Positions 7,283 through 15,834 are shown, numbered from the stretch's first letter. The stretch is 64,000 nucleotides of DNA from Brevundimonas sp. UBA4553 (GCF_002387245.1 NZ_DGLD01000013.1:248001-312000); one strand, 5' to 3'. Notes: generated from the letters alone by a model not told the origin. Translations and numbers: made by a program.

Positions 7283-8483
7283 GCGGCTTGGTGGCCGGGT
7301 CGACCGGCCCGAAGAAGACGCGGCGTTCGGGCTGCAGAACCATTTCGCCTTCGATGCCGTCCAGGCGCATCCGCTCGCGCTTCGACATGGCCATGAAGGC
7401 CAGGTAGCTGTCGCGACCCAGGTAGCTGGACAGGGTCTCGTAAACCCAGCTGAGCGCGTGCCCGGTGACCGAGGCGATCTCGGGCACCGAACAGCCGCCG
7501 CGCGCCAGCTGCAGGATGCAGGTGTGACGCAGCGTCCGGATCGTCAGCCCGCTCTCCTCATAGCCGGGCGTCCGGTCGCGCAACGTCGCGAACGCCCGGC
7601 TCAGGTTGCGCTCGGTGAACGGCTCGCCGTCCTGGCGGCGCACGAACATGTAGTCGCCGTGCCTGTAGTCGCGATCCAGCAGGGTGCGGGACGTCGGATT
7701 GAGGATCGGGATGCGCACCTCCCGATTGGTCTTGCGACAGCGGTGAACGAGCATGCCGTCGCGATACTGGTGGCCGTAACGCATGTTGCGCGCGCTGGTC
7801 AGGCGCTGCCCAAGTTCCCACTGGAACAGGATCAAGCGGGCCAGACCCACCTCGTTGCAGTACAGCGCCGAGCGCACCAGCGAATGGACGTCACTCAGTT
7901 CCCACAACTGAAGGCTCACGTCCGGGGGACGGACCATCGGCCGGAACAGCAGGTGGTCCGGCCGTTTGCTCTCCACCATGGCGTGGTCGACCAGGACCCG
8001 CAGTTCGGAATAGATCGTCTTGCGCGTCCATTCGCTGTTGAACGCGCCGCGCAGCGCCCGTTCGAACTGGCTTTCGGTCGTCCGTTCGAGCGAAAGGTCG
8101 AGACGGCGACAGACGCGGACCAGTTGGCGATGAGCGTGGGCGTAACTTTCCTGGGTGCGCTCGGCCAGACGACGCCACTTCTCGCTATCGCGACGAACAG
8201 CAATGATTTCGTCCCAGAGGTCGGTGACGGGCTCTGTCGGCTCAGCGACGGATCCGGCCTGGGCCTTGAACGCGTTGAAGTCGACGTAGTGGTTCTTCGC
8301 CTGACGCTGGAGCTCGGCCTCCTGTGCGGGGGTCAGGTTGTCCAGGTCGATGCCGTCCTCACCCTCGAGATAGAGGGGCTTGGAGGACGGCCAGCCCTCG
8401 GGGCGGACGCGGGGCTCGAAGCGGAGCCTGACCCTGCCGTCCGAGCGCGGGTAGGCGCGGATATACAAGCCGATCGAATTCAA
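7248..8483 (-). CDS. tyrosine recombinase / integrase (second of two)
   Basis: 411 residues. Catalytic boxes are seen as GQRLTSARNMRYGH (first Arg), LTIRTLRHTCILQLARGG (box II, RHT) and VTGHALSWVYETLSSYLG (H and the Tyr nucleophile). It differs clearly from the integrase at 5149, so this is not a duplication. Its start overlaps the 3' end of an AlpA-like HTH gene by 4 bp (ATGA), so the HTH protein, the GIY-YIG protein and this enzyme form one translationally coupled unit. Confidence 0.9.
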   Translation of the reverse strand: MNSIGLYIRAYPRSDGRVRLRFEPRVRPEGWPSSKPLYLEGEDGIDLDNLTPAQEAELQRQAKNHYVDFNAFKAQAGSVAEPTEPVTDLWDEIIAVRRDSEKWRRLAERTQESYAHAHRQLVRVCRRLDLSLERTTESQFERALRGAFNSEWTRKTIYSELRVLVDHAMVESKRPDHLLFRPMVRPPDVSLQLWELSDVHSLVRSALYCNEVGLARLILFQWELGQRLTSARNMRYGHQYRDGMLVHRCRKTNREVRIPILNPTSRTLLDRDYRHGDYMFVRRQDGEPFTERNLSRAFATLRDRTPGYEESGLTIRTLRHTCILQLARGGCSVPEIASVTGHALSWVYETLSSYLGRDSYLAFMAMSKRERMRLDGIEGEMVLQPERRVFFGPVDPATKPLTPKEVLLYGG

Positions 8484-8863
8484 ATCTTCCTCCTGTCTGG
8501 GCCCAGCCCGGCGTCGTTGCTCCTGATTTCTGAACTTTCTTCAGAATCAGGGGCGTCTTTATTCTGAACTTTTTTCAGAGTCAAGCGCGACTTTGCGCGA
8601 TTGGCCATCAGACGGTCGAACCGGGCGGCGAACCCGGCGTTCGCAGGCGGGCTCGTCGGCGTCGGGCGGTTGAGCGCGTCGGCCACGGCCCTGGCGCAGA
8701 ACAGGGCCTGGCGACCGTGGTCGATCGGGCCGGGCAGGCGCCCGGCGGCGATGCGACGCCAGACGCTGGCGCGCGACAGGCGCGCCAGCTGACACACCTC
8801 GGTGGTGGTGAGGCGCAGGGGCGATGGGGGCGCCACTACCGGATCGGTCATGAGCGGCGCCAT
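8480..8863 (-). CDS. AlpA/excisionase-like HTH DNA-binding protein
   Basis: 127 residues. The N-terminal half is a MerR/AlpA-type helix-turn-helix: LTTTEVCQLARLSRASVWRR followed by IAAGRLPGPIDHGRQALF. The second half is basic and hydrophilic. The ATG at 8863 shares its A with the stop of the upstream GIY-YIG gene (TGATG). Its stop overlaps the integrase start. Proteins of this type act as recombination directionality factors or as activators of int. Confidence 0.75.
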   Translation of the reverse strand: MAPLMTDPVVAPPSPLRLTTTEVCQLARLSRASVWRRIAAGRLPGPIDHGRQALFCARAVADALNRPTPTSPPANAGFAARFDRLMANRAKSRLTLKKVQNKDAPDSEESSEIRSNDAGLGPDRRKI

Positions 8864-9417
8864 CAGTTCAACGTCCCCGGCTGCAGCGGCAGGCCGCGGC
8901 AGCGACGGCGCAGGCGCGCCATCTCGGCGGCGCCTTCGTTGGCCCCGCGGCCGGCGATGTTCAAAGGCGGCTGGGCGCGGGCGATCAGACGCTGCTCGAC
9001 ATCACGGGCGCGCGCGTGCGGACGAACCGCAACGGACACATGCTCGGCGATCCAGGCGCTGAGCAAAGCCTCGCTGTGCGGCTCGAACCCGAAGTAGCGC
9101 TGGCCGGGGCGCGCGCGGACCTCCAGGCCCAGCGCTTCCATCAGCACCGCGCCCAGGCTCATCCGGAAGGTCGACATACAGGTGTCGTCGGCGAGGTGAT
9201 GCTTCAGGCGGCGGCGCAGACTGTGGCCGGTGGCCCCGATGTAGAGGACGTGGCGGCCGCTCAGGAACACCTCCTCCAGCTTGAGGCCGGCGCGATCGAG
9301 CGAGGGATCGAGTTCTTCGGGGTGATCCAGGATCAGGGCGTACAGGCCGCCGACGTCGGGGATCATTTCGGGGTGGGCCCGCATCGCGCTGACGGGCTGA
9401 ATGGTATAGGTCTGCAT
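8863..9417 (-). CDS. GIY-YIG nuclease-like protein
   Basis: 184 residues from ATG 9417. The GIY-YIG signature is present as VGGLYALIL and RHVLYIGATGHSLRRRLKHHL, with a basic stretch and a conserved Glu further on (FEPHSEALLSAWIAEH). The arrangement resembles stand-alone GIY-YIG proteins of mobile elements rather than UvrC. It may nick element DNA. It is first in the GIY-YIG, AlpA-like, integrase unit and diverges from an XRE regulator. Confidence 0.8.
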   Translation of the reverse strand: MQTYTIQPVSAMRAHPEMIPDVGGLYALILDHPEELDPSLDRAGLKLEEVFLSGRHVLYIGATGHSLRRRLKHHLADDTCMSTFRMSLGAVLMEALGLEVRARPGQRYFGFEPHSEALLSAWIAEHVSVAVRPHARARDVEQRLIARAQPPLNIAGRGANEGAAEMARLRRRCRGLPLQPGTLN

Positions 9418-9452
9418 CGTAGTAGCTCCGTTTGTGGGTGTGGACGAAAAAT

Positions 9453-9495
9453 GCCCATGTGGGCCATATCGACCCATATGGGCTGTTTCAGCCCA
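9453..9495. promoter_or_regulatory. cluster of GCCCA/TGGGC operator half-sites
   Basis: The divergent promoter region holds GCCCA-N2-TGGGC at 9453-9464, the perfect palindrome CCCATATGGG at 9473-9482 and a further GCCCA at 9491-9495. A partial TGGG also lies near 9436. Regular spacing of inverted half-sites between a GIY-YIG/int unit and an XRE gene is typical of a C1-like switch. Confidence 0.55.
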
Positions 9496-9524
9496 CAACG
9501 GCGCTCGTAACACGGCGTTCGCTC

Positions 9525-9788
9525 TTGGTCAAAGTCCCTCCTCCTGCGCGATCCTGGCCCACGCCGGCGCAGCTGCGCGCGGCGCGCGGCGCCCTGGGGC
9601 TCTCGTTGCCGGACGTCGCGCGTTTGACCGGCCTGGGCCTCAACACGCTCAAGCGCGCCGAGCAGTCGGGCCTGGCGGTGGTGACGCCCGCCAATGCCGA
9701 CCGGATCGTGTCGACGCTTCACGGTCTGGGCGTCACCTTCCTGGACGATGACGGGGCCGGGCCGGGCCTTCGCTTCAAAGCCGACTGA
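9525..9788 (+). CDS. XRE-like helix-turn-helix regulator
   Basis: 87 residues if started at TTG 9525; no ATG lies in frame before the domain. The core TPAQLRAARGALGLSLPDVA, then LTGLGLNTLKRAEQSG and ADRIVSTLHGLGVTFL, is the compact Cro-like domain common in alphaproteobacterial islands (TPAQxRAARxLLGxS). It probably binds the half-site cluster at 9453-9495 and controls the divergent recombination unit. Confidence 0.65.
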   Translation: MVKVPPPARSWPTPAQLRAARGALGLSLPDVARLTGLGLNTLKRAEQSGLAVVTPANADRIVSTLHGLGVTFLDDDGAGPGLRFKAD

Positions 9789-10266
9789 CCCCTCGCCTGG
9801 CGACCCGGGCCGGGCCCTCTCAACAGCGGCGATTGCAGCGGCCGTCTCACCCGGCGCCGGCTCGCGCGGGTAGCGCGAGCGGTCGACGACCCCGGCCTGC
9901 CCTCGCCGGAATCCTGAGCGCTCACCCCCGACCCTGACCCCCGCACCCTCATGCCTGCGCGGCACCCTGCGCGCCGGTCCGCCGGCCCTTGCGCGGCGAG
10001 TCCGGAGCCGAGTCGGGAATCGAGTCCGGAGTCCGGACCCCCGAGGCCCTGCGCGACCAAATTTCGACGTGAAAACAACGCCTTGATCGAGCGCGGGCGC
10101 GAGACCGGGACTCAAATAGGGGGTGTCGCCCCGTCCGGAGATTTATAACGAAAACAACGAGTTAAAGACCACCAATTGAGACAGCCTGACGCTCGCTGAC
10201 GCACACCGTCTCAAGCCGGCTCACTGCACTCAGGCGTCATCACCAACAAAGAAAGGAGCATCGCGA
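9789..10266. other. 478-bp gap with iterons, likely control region
   Basis: No convincing gene is visible. The stretch holds the 12-bp iterons at 9997-10032 and a direct repeat GAAAACAACG at 10071-10080 and 10150-10159. The last 120 bases are AT-richer (ATTTATAACGAAAAC) than the GC-rich flanks and lead into the small plus-strand operon at 10267. It may serve as promoter, origin or transfer region of the element. Confidence 0.4.
9997..10032 (+). repeat. three 12-bp iterons
   Basis: CGAGTCCGGAGC, CGAGTCGGGAAT and CGAGTCCGGAGT follow each other without gaps, and a partial CCGGAC follows. They resemble iterons bound by replication or regulatory proteins, but no Rep gene is visible nearby. Confidence 0.6.
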
Positions 10267-10647
10267 ATGAGCAGCCACACCAATTCTTTCCTCCAGGATG
10301 CCGAGGAACTCTCCGGCGAAATCAACGTCGCCGTTCTGCATCCAAGTCACATTGACCGCGTGCACTACGGCCTGTCGGTGCTTGATCAAGCGATGCTGCA
10401 GATCGGCAGGGCCAATGGCGACGAACTGATCAACTGCGAGATCGAAACGGTCGATCTCGATGCTGATGATCTTTTCGACATCGTGTCGATCGTGATGGAC
10501 CTCGAAGACCCCGCGGCGCGGAAGGTCGGCCTGACGGGCTTAGTGAACGCGTTGCGCGCGCCCGATCTCGAAGCTCTTCAGATCAGCTGCCTGGCGGTCC
10601 AGCGGTTCTGCGGCTTCGTCTCCTCCCCGAGCCACGCCCGCCACTGA
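10267..10647 (+). CDS. hypothetical protein, first of four small island genes
   Basis: 126 residues, acidic, preceded by AAAGGAG 9 nt before the ATG. No signal peptide or membrane segment is seen. A helical region DADDLFDIVSIVMDLEDPAA dominates the middle. I do not recognise the family. It begins a plus-strand series of four short genes with small gaps that ends at 11974, facing the large minus-strand defence-like operon. Confidence 0.6.
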   Translation: MSSHTNSFLQDAEELSGEINVAVLHPSHIDRVHYGLSVLDQAMLQIGRANGDELINCEIETVDLDADDLFDIVSIVMDLEDPAARKVGLTGLVNALRAPDLEALQISCLAVQRFCGFVSSPSHARH

Positions 10648-10685
10648 GGCGGCCTTTCGAACATCCCTATCCATACCAGCAATCA

Positions 10686-11132
10686 ATGGAAGCAATGACC
10701 TCTGACCAATTCCACCCCAGTCGCTCGATGACCCGCTTGGTGGGTCACGTCGTCGACCACCCCGATCTCGACTTCCGCCTCTGGGCCGGCATGACGTTGC
10801 TGATCAACCTGGACGTCCTTGACTCCGTCGAGGAGGCGGAAGCGGTCGCGACTGACGTCATCAGCTCCTGTCTGATCAACGGGCGCTACCAGGATCACCT
10901 GGATGGTCAGTTCTCTTCGACGACCGACGACGCCGGCGAAGTCCTCGAGGTGGACTACGACGAGGTCTACGGCGACGACCCGCGAGCCGAGGCCATCTTG
11001 ACCACCATGAAGTCCTCCGACCGGGGCGTCCGCCTGGCTGCTCTGCTGGCGCTCGTGGCCGCCACCCTCGCGATTGGCGCCGATGTCGACGCCGTCGCGC
11101 TCTCCATCCTGTCCGAAACCAACCGGCCCTAA
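10686..11132 (+). CDS. hypothetical protein
   Basis: 148 residues, acidic. It contains a hydrophobic helix near the C-terminus (LAALLALVAATLAIGADVDA), which could be a membrane segment or a buried helix. A preceding acidic region carries EVLEVDYDEVYGDDPRAEA. It is not recognised. It lies 38 bp after the preceding gene and 24 bp before the tail-fibre-like gene. Confidence 0.55.
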   Translation: MEAMTSDQFHPSRSMTRLVGHVVDHPDLDFRLWAGMTLLINLDVLDSVEEAEAVATDVISSCLINGRYQDHLDGQFSSTTDDAGEVLEVDYDEVYGDDPRAEAILTTMKSSDRGVRLAALLALVAATLAIGADVDAVALSILSETNRP

Positions 11133-11156
11133 GCCTAGATCCTGGACCTGAAACCT

Positions 11157-11618
11157 ATGCCCCACGTTTCTCATCTGACCGGACAAGCCGGCTCGACCTA
11201 CAGCCCGCTGCCCACCGTTGGGACGCAAACCGAGTACGCCCAAGGCCCGTTCGCCGCTGAACTCGCCCCCGCTCTGTCTGTCCGCAGCACTGGAGCTTAT
11301 CCCGAGCACCTGTACATCGGGCTGCTGACTTCCAAGCCTGATCCGGACGGCGTCGGCGGTGTCGAACTCAGCTACCCCGGCTACGCTCGTCAGTCCGTCG
11401 ATCTGTCGCCGCGCAGCAACACCCATTTCGCCATCGGCCGCCCGGTCTTGTTCGAGATTTTTGGCTGTCCTGCGGTGACCAGCATCGCCCTGTTTGACGG
11501 GGCGGGTGCCGTCGTGGCTCACGGTACGCTGCGCGGCCGCTCGACTGACGTGGCGCCGCCGAGCCGGTTCGAGTTCCCCAGTCATCAGATCCTGGTTCGC
11601 AAGCCGAACCAGCGCTGA
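11157..11618 (+). CDS. phage tail-fibre-like domain protein
   Basis: 153 residues. HLYIGLLTSKPDPDGVGGVE, then YPGYARQSVDLSPR, VLFEIFGCPAVTSIALFDGA and VVAHGTLRG follow the layout of a small phage domain seen in tail-fibre-associated proteins (LYLALFTadP..GtEvsGgGYaRqxv ... athxaLfdaa.gg). No other virion gene is near. It may be a remnant of phage structure or a domain reused by the element. Confidence 0.5.
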   Translation: MPHVSHLTGQAGSTYSPLPTVGTQTEYAQGPFAAELAPALSVRSTGAYPEHLYIGLLTSKPDPDGVGGVELSYPGYARQSVDLSPRSNTHFAIGRPVLFEIFGCPAVTSIALFDGAGAVVAHGTLRGRSTDVAPPSRFEFPSHQILVRKPNQR

Positions 11619-11692
11619 CGCGCCGGTACCCGGCTGGTCCGGGTCCCGATCCCCCAGTTCTCAGTCCATCATTTTTCCTAAAGAAACGGACC

Positions 11693-11974
11693 ATGCACAG
11701 CCACCAAACGCAGCTGAACCCCATCACCATCGCGCCGATCAGGGACCCCCTCGAGGGCGAACAGGCCTTTTTGACCTACAACGAGGTGACGGCCGCCTGG
11801 GACATTGTCCAACTCGACTTTGGTGATCAGCTCGCCATCGACGACTTCTCCGTCGGCGTGACCCACTGGCTGGACCTCGGCCCGTTGGAGCCTGGCGACG
11901 CGCAGGTGCGCCGCGAGCTGCGCCAGGTCGCGTGGGAGGAAGAACTCTCGGCGATCCAAGGCGAAGGAGGGTAA
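11693..11974 (+). CDS. small hypothetical protein
   Basis: 93 residues, acidic and soluble, starting MHSHQTQLNPITIAPIRDPL. No known motif is visible. It is the last of the four small plus-strand genes. It stops one base before the 3' end of the convergent 476-residue gene, and no terminator hairpin is obvious between them. Confidence 0.5.
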   Translation: MHSHQTQLNPITIAPIRDPLEGEQAFLTYNEVTAAWDIVQLDFGDQLAIDDFSVGVTHWLDLGPLEPGDAQVRRELRQVAWEEELSAIQGEGG

Positions 11975-11975
11975 G

Positions 11976-13406
11976 TCAAGATTTCGACTTCGCCCCGCGA
12001 CGTCCGCCCCCCTTTGGTTGTGGTTGCGGCGCTTCCATTGCCGACAGCATGCTGCCCTGACCGGTCATTGCAGCTTCCAAGTCATCAAGGCGGCGCAACA
12101 CTTCGCGCATGACCCGATCAGAAGGACTGTCGTCGCGGGGCGCTTGTCGAGCGTAGCCGTATTGACGAGCGACGGTCGCGACAGCGCGCGGCGCCGCCAC
12201 GGTGTCTTGACTGTCCGCGACCAGGCTTACGGGAGCAACGACGCCAGCGATGATCTCGACATTCAAGTTGCGCGAGGACATCGCCCGAATGGCGGGCCGC
12301 TTAGAACCCGGCGCCCCAAGCCAGCGCGCCAACTCGTCATAGGCGATGTCAGCGGTCGGACGGTCATTCAGATCCGTTCTGCCTTCGAGGGATTTCAGGA
12401 TGAGCCGACCCAGACCCTGGTTGTCGTTCAGTACCTTCGAAGGTGACCAAGCGCCAGCGAAGGCTCCCAGCCACAACGGCGCCATCGGCATCCGATCTGT
12501 ATGTCTGCGCAGGAGATCCGGCAGGGCGGCGACGCCAGGATCAACCAAGCTGGCACCGAAGCCGAGTAAAGCGTCCCGCATAGGAGAGGCTGGACCATCA
12601 CCAAGTCGCTGCGCCAGCCGATCGACAGCTTCAACTCTCTGAGATTGAGACCCTTGGGCACACTCCCAGAGCTCAGGCAGGTTGAAGTCTCCTGCGGCTT
12701 GGCGAGCAATCGGTTTCAGAGCCTCCAAACCGCGCTCGGAAATCTGATCCAGAAGCTCGGTGAGATCATCAAGAAGCCGAGGGTTAGCCGTTGACCGACT
12801 GACGATTGGGGTATCGGCCAGCACGACCCAGAGCGGCATGAGACTGCGACTTGTCAGAGTACGCCGGCTCACGCTGTAACGTTGCTGAAGGTCGTCGTAG
12901 CGTCGGCTGAGGTCTTCAATATCCAGAAGATCGCCCCAGATGGCTGCCCCGCGCGCGGCCACGAAGGTCGATGTCGCCAACGCAGCCGATCCCGGCATCT
13001 CTTTCAGACTGAGTCGGTAGTTGGCCTGTACCAAGCACTCACCAACGATCGCGCCGATCCAAGCCCCCAGTCGGCGTCCCAAGCCCACCTCGGCAGCCAT
13101 ATCCAGACGACCGAACTCGGATTGGCGCCACACCCGGCACCACTGCGTGATCGGCGTCAAACCGTTGAAGTAGGCGGACACCCACGCGTACGTGTCTTGC
13201 AGATCGTCATCCCGGACAACGACAAACTCCGGGAGTAGTCCTGATGGCCGCAGACCAAACTGACCCAGGATGGCACCCCCGCGAGGAATGACGACTTCCT
13301 CCAAGTCGCTGGGGACGCCGGACGTCAGAGCTTCACCTGCCAGGTTACCCAAGGCGGTGGCGAAGCCCTCTCGGTCCACTGTGCGGAACATGAGTGGCAG
13401 GTGCAT
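11976..13406 (-). CDS. unknown 476-residue protein ending the Hachiman-like operon
   Basis: 476 residues, soluble, mostly helical, with a basic tail (KGGGRRGAKSKS). I recognise no domain. Visible features are an early IPRGGAILGQFGLRP segment, a coiled-coil-prone stretch (SRRYDDLQQRYSVSRRTLTS) and a C-terminal helix before the tail (MREVLRRLDDLEAAM). It starts 9 bp after the stop of the SF1 ATPase gene on the same strand, so it is almost surely co-transcribed with the helicase/kinase genes. It could be a sensor, adaptor or effector of that locus. Confidence 0.6.
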   Translation of the reverse strand: MHLPLMFRTVDREGFATALGNLAGEALTSGVPSDLEEVVIPRGGAILGQFGLRPSGLLPEFVVVRDDDLQDTYAWVSAYFNGLTPITQWCRVWRQSEFGRLDMAAEVGLGRRLGAWIGAIVGECLVQANYRLSLKEMPGSAALATSTFVAARGAAIWGDLLDIEDLSRRYDDLQQRYSVSRRTLTSRSLMPLWVVLADTPIVSRSTANPRLLDDLTELLDQISERGLEALKPIARQAAGDFNLPELWECAQGSQSQRVEAVDRLAQRLGDGPASPMRDALLGFGASLVDPGVAALPDLLRRHTDRMPMAPLWLGAFAGAWSPSKVLNDNQGLGRLILKSLEGRTDLNDRPTADIAYDELARWLGAPGSKRPAIRAMSSRNLNVEIIAGVVAPVSLVADSQDTVAAPRAVATVARQYGYARQAPRDDSPSDRVMREVLRRLDDLEAAMTGQGSMLSAMEAPQPQPKGGGRRGAKSKS

Positions 13407-13415
13407 CCCCGAGCC

Positions 13416-14546
13416 TTAGAAGATCGAACCAAGAGGCGGAAGGGTATTCGACTTGGGCGTCATGTGCCCAGGCAGTGGTTTCACATGATAGAGGACCAGC
13501 TCGGTTTTTGCGCGGGTCACAGCAGTGAACGCCAACTCCCTCATGCCGGTCCGGAATTTTTCGGCGCCGAGCAGATGGACAGCCCTGAATTCAGAGCCTT
13601 TCGCCGAGTTGACCGTCATTACGCGAATGAGAGAGTTCGGACCGAACGGCTGGTACGCGTCCTCCTTCTGGATGATGGAGATCGGGCTCAAGTCTTCGTC
13701 GCTGCTAATGGCCTCCCAGAATCCATCCCTCATCGCGCGGGTGTGACAAATGACACCGATCGGCTCGTCAGTGATGTAGCGCCGCTGCACTTTGATGCGC
13801 TCGATGCACGCCGCATACTGGGCATTGAGGTTGGCCGAAGGGACCACATCGACAGACGACTCCCTTTGGTCCTCATCGTAGTTTGATCCTTCCTCGAGCG
13901 TCTGCCCACCGGGTGGCGGCGGGAGGATCTTGTCGGCGAAGGCACAGATTTTTCGTCCTACGCGGTAGTGGGTATCCAGTTCCAACACCTTGTCGACCAT
14001 CCCCTCGATCGTCGGGAGACCTTCTCGATGCTCATAGATACGTTGCCGCGCATCACCGGCCGCGTTGATCCGGTCTGTTACCCGCTGGATAATCGCTAGT
14101 TCATCAGCTCTGAGGTCCTGAACCTCGTCGACAAACACGACATCGTAGAGCTCACCAATCTTGTTCCCGTCGAGCAGGCGGTTCAGCTCTTCGATCACCG
14201 CTTCTCGCTGAGCATCGAAGTCGCCATCGGGCTCGTAGTCGCCGCCATGCTCTTTGATCGTTCGGATACCCCATCCCATGAACGTCATGATTTCATTGGG
14301 TTGGAGCTGGTCAGCACGAACGACGTTCGGGCCCGCTCGGAGAAACTCCGTCAGAGTGCGGGTGAATGTCAGGAAAAGCATGCGAGGCGCGACGGACCTG
14401 ACATAGTTCGCCCGCAAGATGAGGATGTTCGTTTTCCCAGACCCCGGCGGTCCGATAATGAGGAGCGAGCTATCGGGCCCTTCTGCAAGGACCTTGAGCT
14501 GGGATTCGTCGAGATCCGCCGGATCTACCCACCACGTCTCATTCAT
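13416..14546 (-). CDS. UvrD/Rep-like SF1 ATPase
   Basis: 376 residues from ATG 14546, which overlaps the kinase stop by 8 bp (ATGAATGA). Walker A is GPPGSGKT at residues 32-39. Walker B is VVFVDEVQDL. Motif V-like VNSAKGSEFRAVHLLG and motif VI-like ELAFTAVTRAKTELVLY close the fold. It is about half the length of UvrD and lacks the large 1B/2B insertions, so it may be a regulatory ATPase or minimal helicase rather than a repair enzyme. A longer start at 14573 is possible but would run deep into the kinase gene. Confidence 0.85.
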   Translation of the reverse strand: MNETWWVDPADLDESQLKVLAEGPDSSLLIIGPPGSGKTNILILRANYVRSVAPRMLFLTFTRTLTEFLRAGPNVVRADQLQPNEIMTFMGWGIRTIKEHGGDYEPDGDFDAQREAVIEELNRLLDGNKIGELYDVVFVDEVQDLRADELAIIQRVTDRINAAGDARQRIYEHREGLPTIEGMVDKVLELDTHYRVGRKICAFADKILPPPPGGQTLEEGSNYDEDQRESSVDVVPSANLNAQYAACIERIKVQRRYITDEPIGVICHTRAMRDGFWEAISSDEDLSPISIIQKEDAYQPFGPNSLIRVMTVNSAKGSEFRAVHLLGAEKFRTGMRELAFTAVTRAKTELVLYHVKPLPGHMTPKSNTLPPLGSIF

Positions 14547-15834
14547 CGGTCGTCTCTTCCTCGGTTTCGCCATCTTGCGCGGCGTCTAGAGCAAACAGGA
14601 TCAGCTCACGCAGCTGTCCCACAATGGCCTCCTTCTCGAGGCCGGGACCCTCCTCGTAAATCTCGAGCAGGGGAGCGCCTTCTGCGGCAGCGCCGTCATC
14701 AATGCTAAGTGCAAGGTAGGGGCCGTCTTCTGCTCGCTCTAATCGCAGGCACAGCTCAAGCCCGAGCGATTTGAGTTGCAGAGTCCAACTGACACCGGTC
14801 GCATCCTTTTCGGCCTTAAGCAGATGTGGGCCGATGATCGCCTTTTCCGCGTCCAACGCGGACCGGATCCACCCTGCGACCTTTGCTGTCCAGAGTCGGA
14901 GCGACGGGCCTGCGGCCTCCGGTTCTCGGTCTGGTCGCTGCGCGGCCAAGCGCCGTCGGACCGCTTCTGTACTATCGACGGGCTGAGCGAGATCGCTAAG
15001 TTTTACGCCAGCGAGGCGCTTGGCGGGGTCTTTCTGAAGCGCCGCTCGACAGAGCGAAACCAAACGCGCTGGAAGGTTCTTGTTGAAGAGCATCGGCCTG
15101 TTGAACGTGACGGCCTTGAACAGCACGTACTTGTTCTTGGACTTCACCTCTTCGTCGAAGATCGGCCGCTTCATGATCATGTCATGCAGGACTGCTCCGA
15201 CCTGGTAGACGTTCAGTGCTTCGAAGCCTTCTTCACCCTTGGCTTCGTCACGGGAGAGGTACTCCGGCGGGCTGTACTGGGTGGTTGCGACGAACCGTTT
15301 GCTGTCCGTGCCTCCACCTTCTTCCGGATTCATGCGGCGTAGAACACCAAGGTCAAGCAACTTGAGCTGGCTGAAGTCCGGCGCGATCGCAATATTCGCA
15401 GGCTTAATGTCCCGATGCACAAGCTGACGGCTGTCGAGGAAGCGCACAGCCTCTACGAGCTGACGCAGCAGGTCCTCGACCCGGTCATCGGGAAGTTCAG
15501 CAATGTGTTTGTCGAGAGTCTTCCATGGGCACAGCTCCATGATGAGGTAATGGGTTTCGCCCGCCGGGTACTCGCCTATCTCGAAAATCTCGACCAAATA
15601 CTTGTTGCCGTGGCCCTTCAGCTCTTCCTGAAGAACGACGCGCCGGACTTCGATGGCGGCGTCGTCACCCTCGAAAAAGCTCGGATCGTAGACCTTCAGA
15701 GCGGCAGGACCGTGCTCCGGATGCTTGATTTCAAAGACCGCTCCAGAGGCTCCCGCATCGATGTAGTCGACGAGTTCCCAGCCTTTTTCAGCGACCAGAT
15801 CGGCCGCCAGCTTTTTCACGTGGTCCAGGTTCAT
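14539..15834 (-). CDS. eukaryotic-like Ser/Thr protein kinase with C-terminal extension
   Basis: 431 residues. The kinase domain spans about residues 20-290: glycine-loop region DAGASGAVFEI, catalytic Lys47 in AALKVYD, HRDIKPANI at 140-148, DLG (in place of DFG) at 161-163, and the activation-end motif TTQYSPPEYL. No membrane segment or PASTA repeat is present, so the enzyme is cytosolic. The last 130 residues form a separate domain of unknown type. It overlaps the helicase stop by 4 bp and the SF1 start by 8 bp. Kinases occur in several antiphage systems, which fits this context, though no target can be named. Confidence 0.88.
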   Translation of the reverse strand: MNLDHVKKLAADLVAEKGWELVDYIDAGASGAVFEIKHPEHGPAALKVYDPSFFEGDDAAIEVRRVVLQEELKGHGNKYLVEIFEIGEYPAGETHYLIMELCPWKTLDKHIAELPDDRVEDLLRQLVEAVRFLDSRQLVHRDIKPANIAIAPDFSQLKLLDLGVLRRMNPEEGGGTDSKRFVATTQYSPPEYLSRDEAKGEEGFEALNVYQVGAVLHDMIMKRPIFDEEVKSKNKYVLFKAVTFNRPMLFNKNLPARLVSLCRAALQKDPAKRLAGVKLSDLAQPVDSTEAVRRRLAAQRPDREPEAAGPSLRLWTAKVAGWIRSALDAEKAIIGPHLLKAEKDATGVSWTLQLKSLGLELCLRLERAEDGPYLALSIDDGAAAEGAPLLEIYEEGPGLEKEAIVGQLRELILFALDAAQDGETEEETTDE

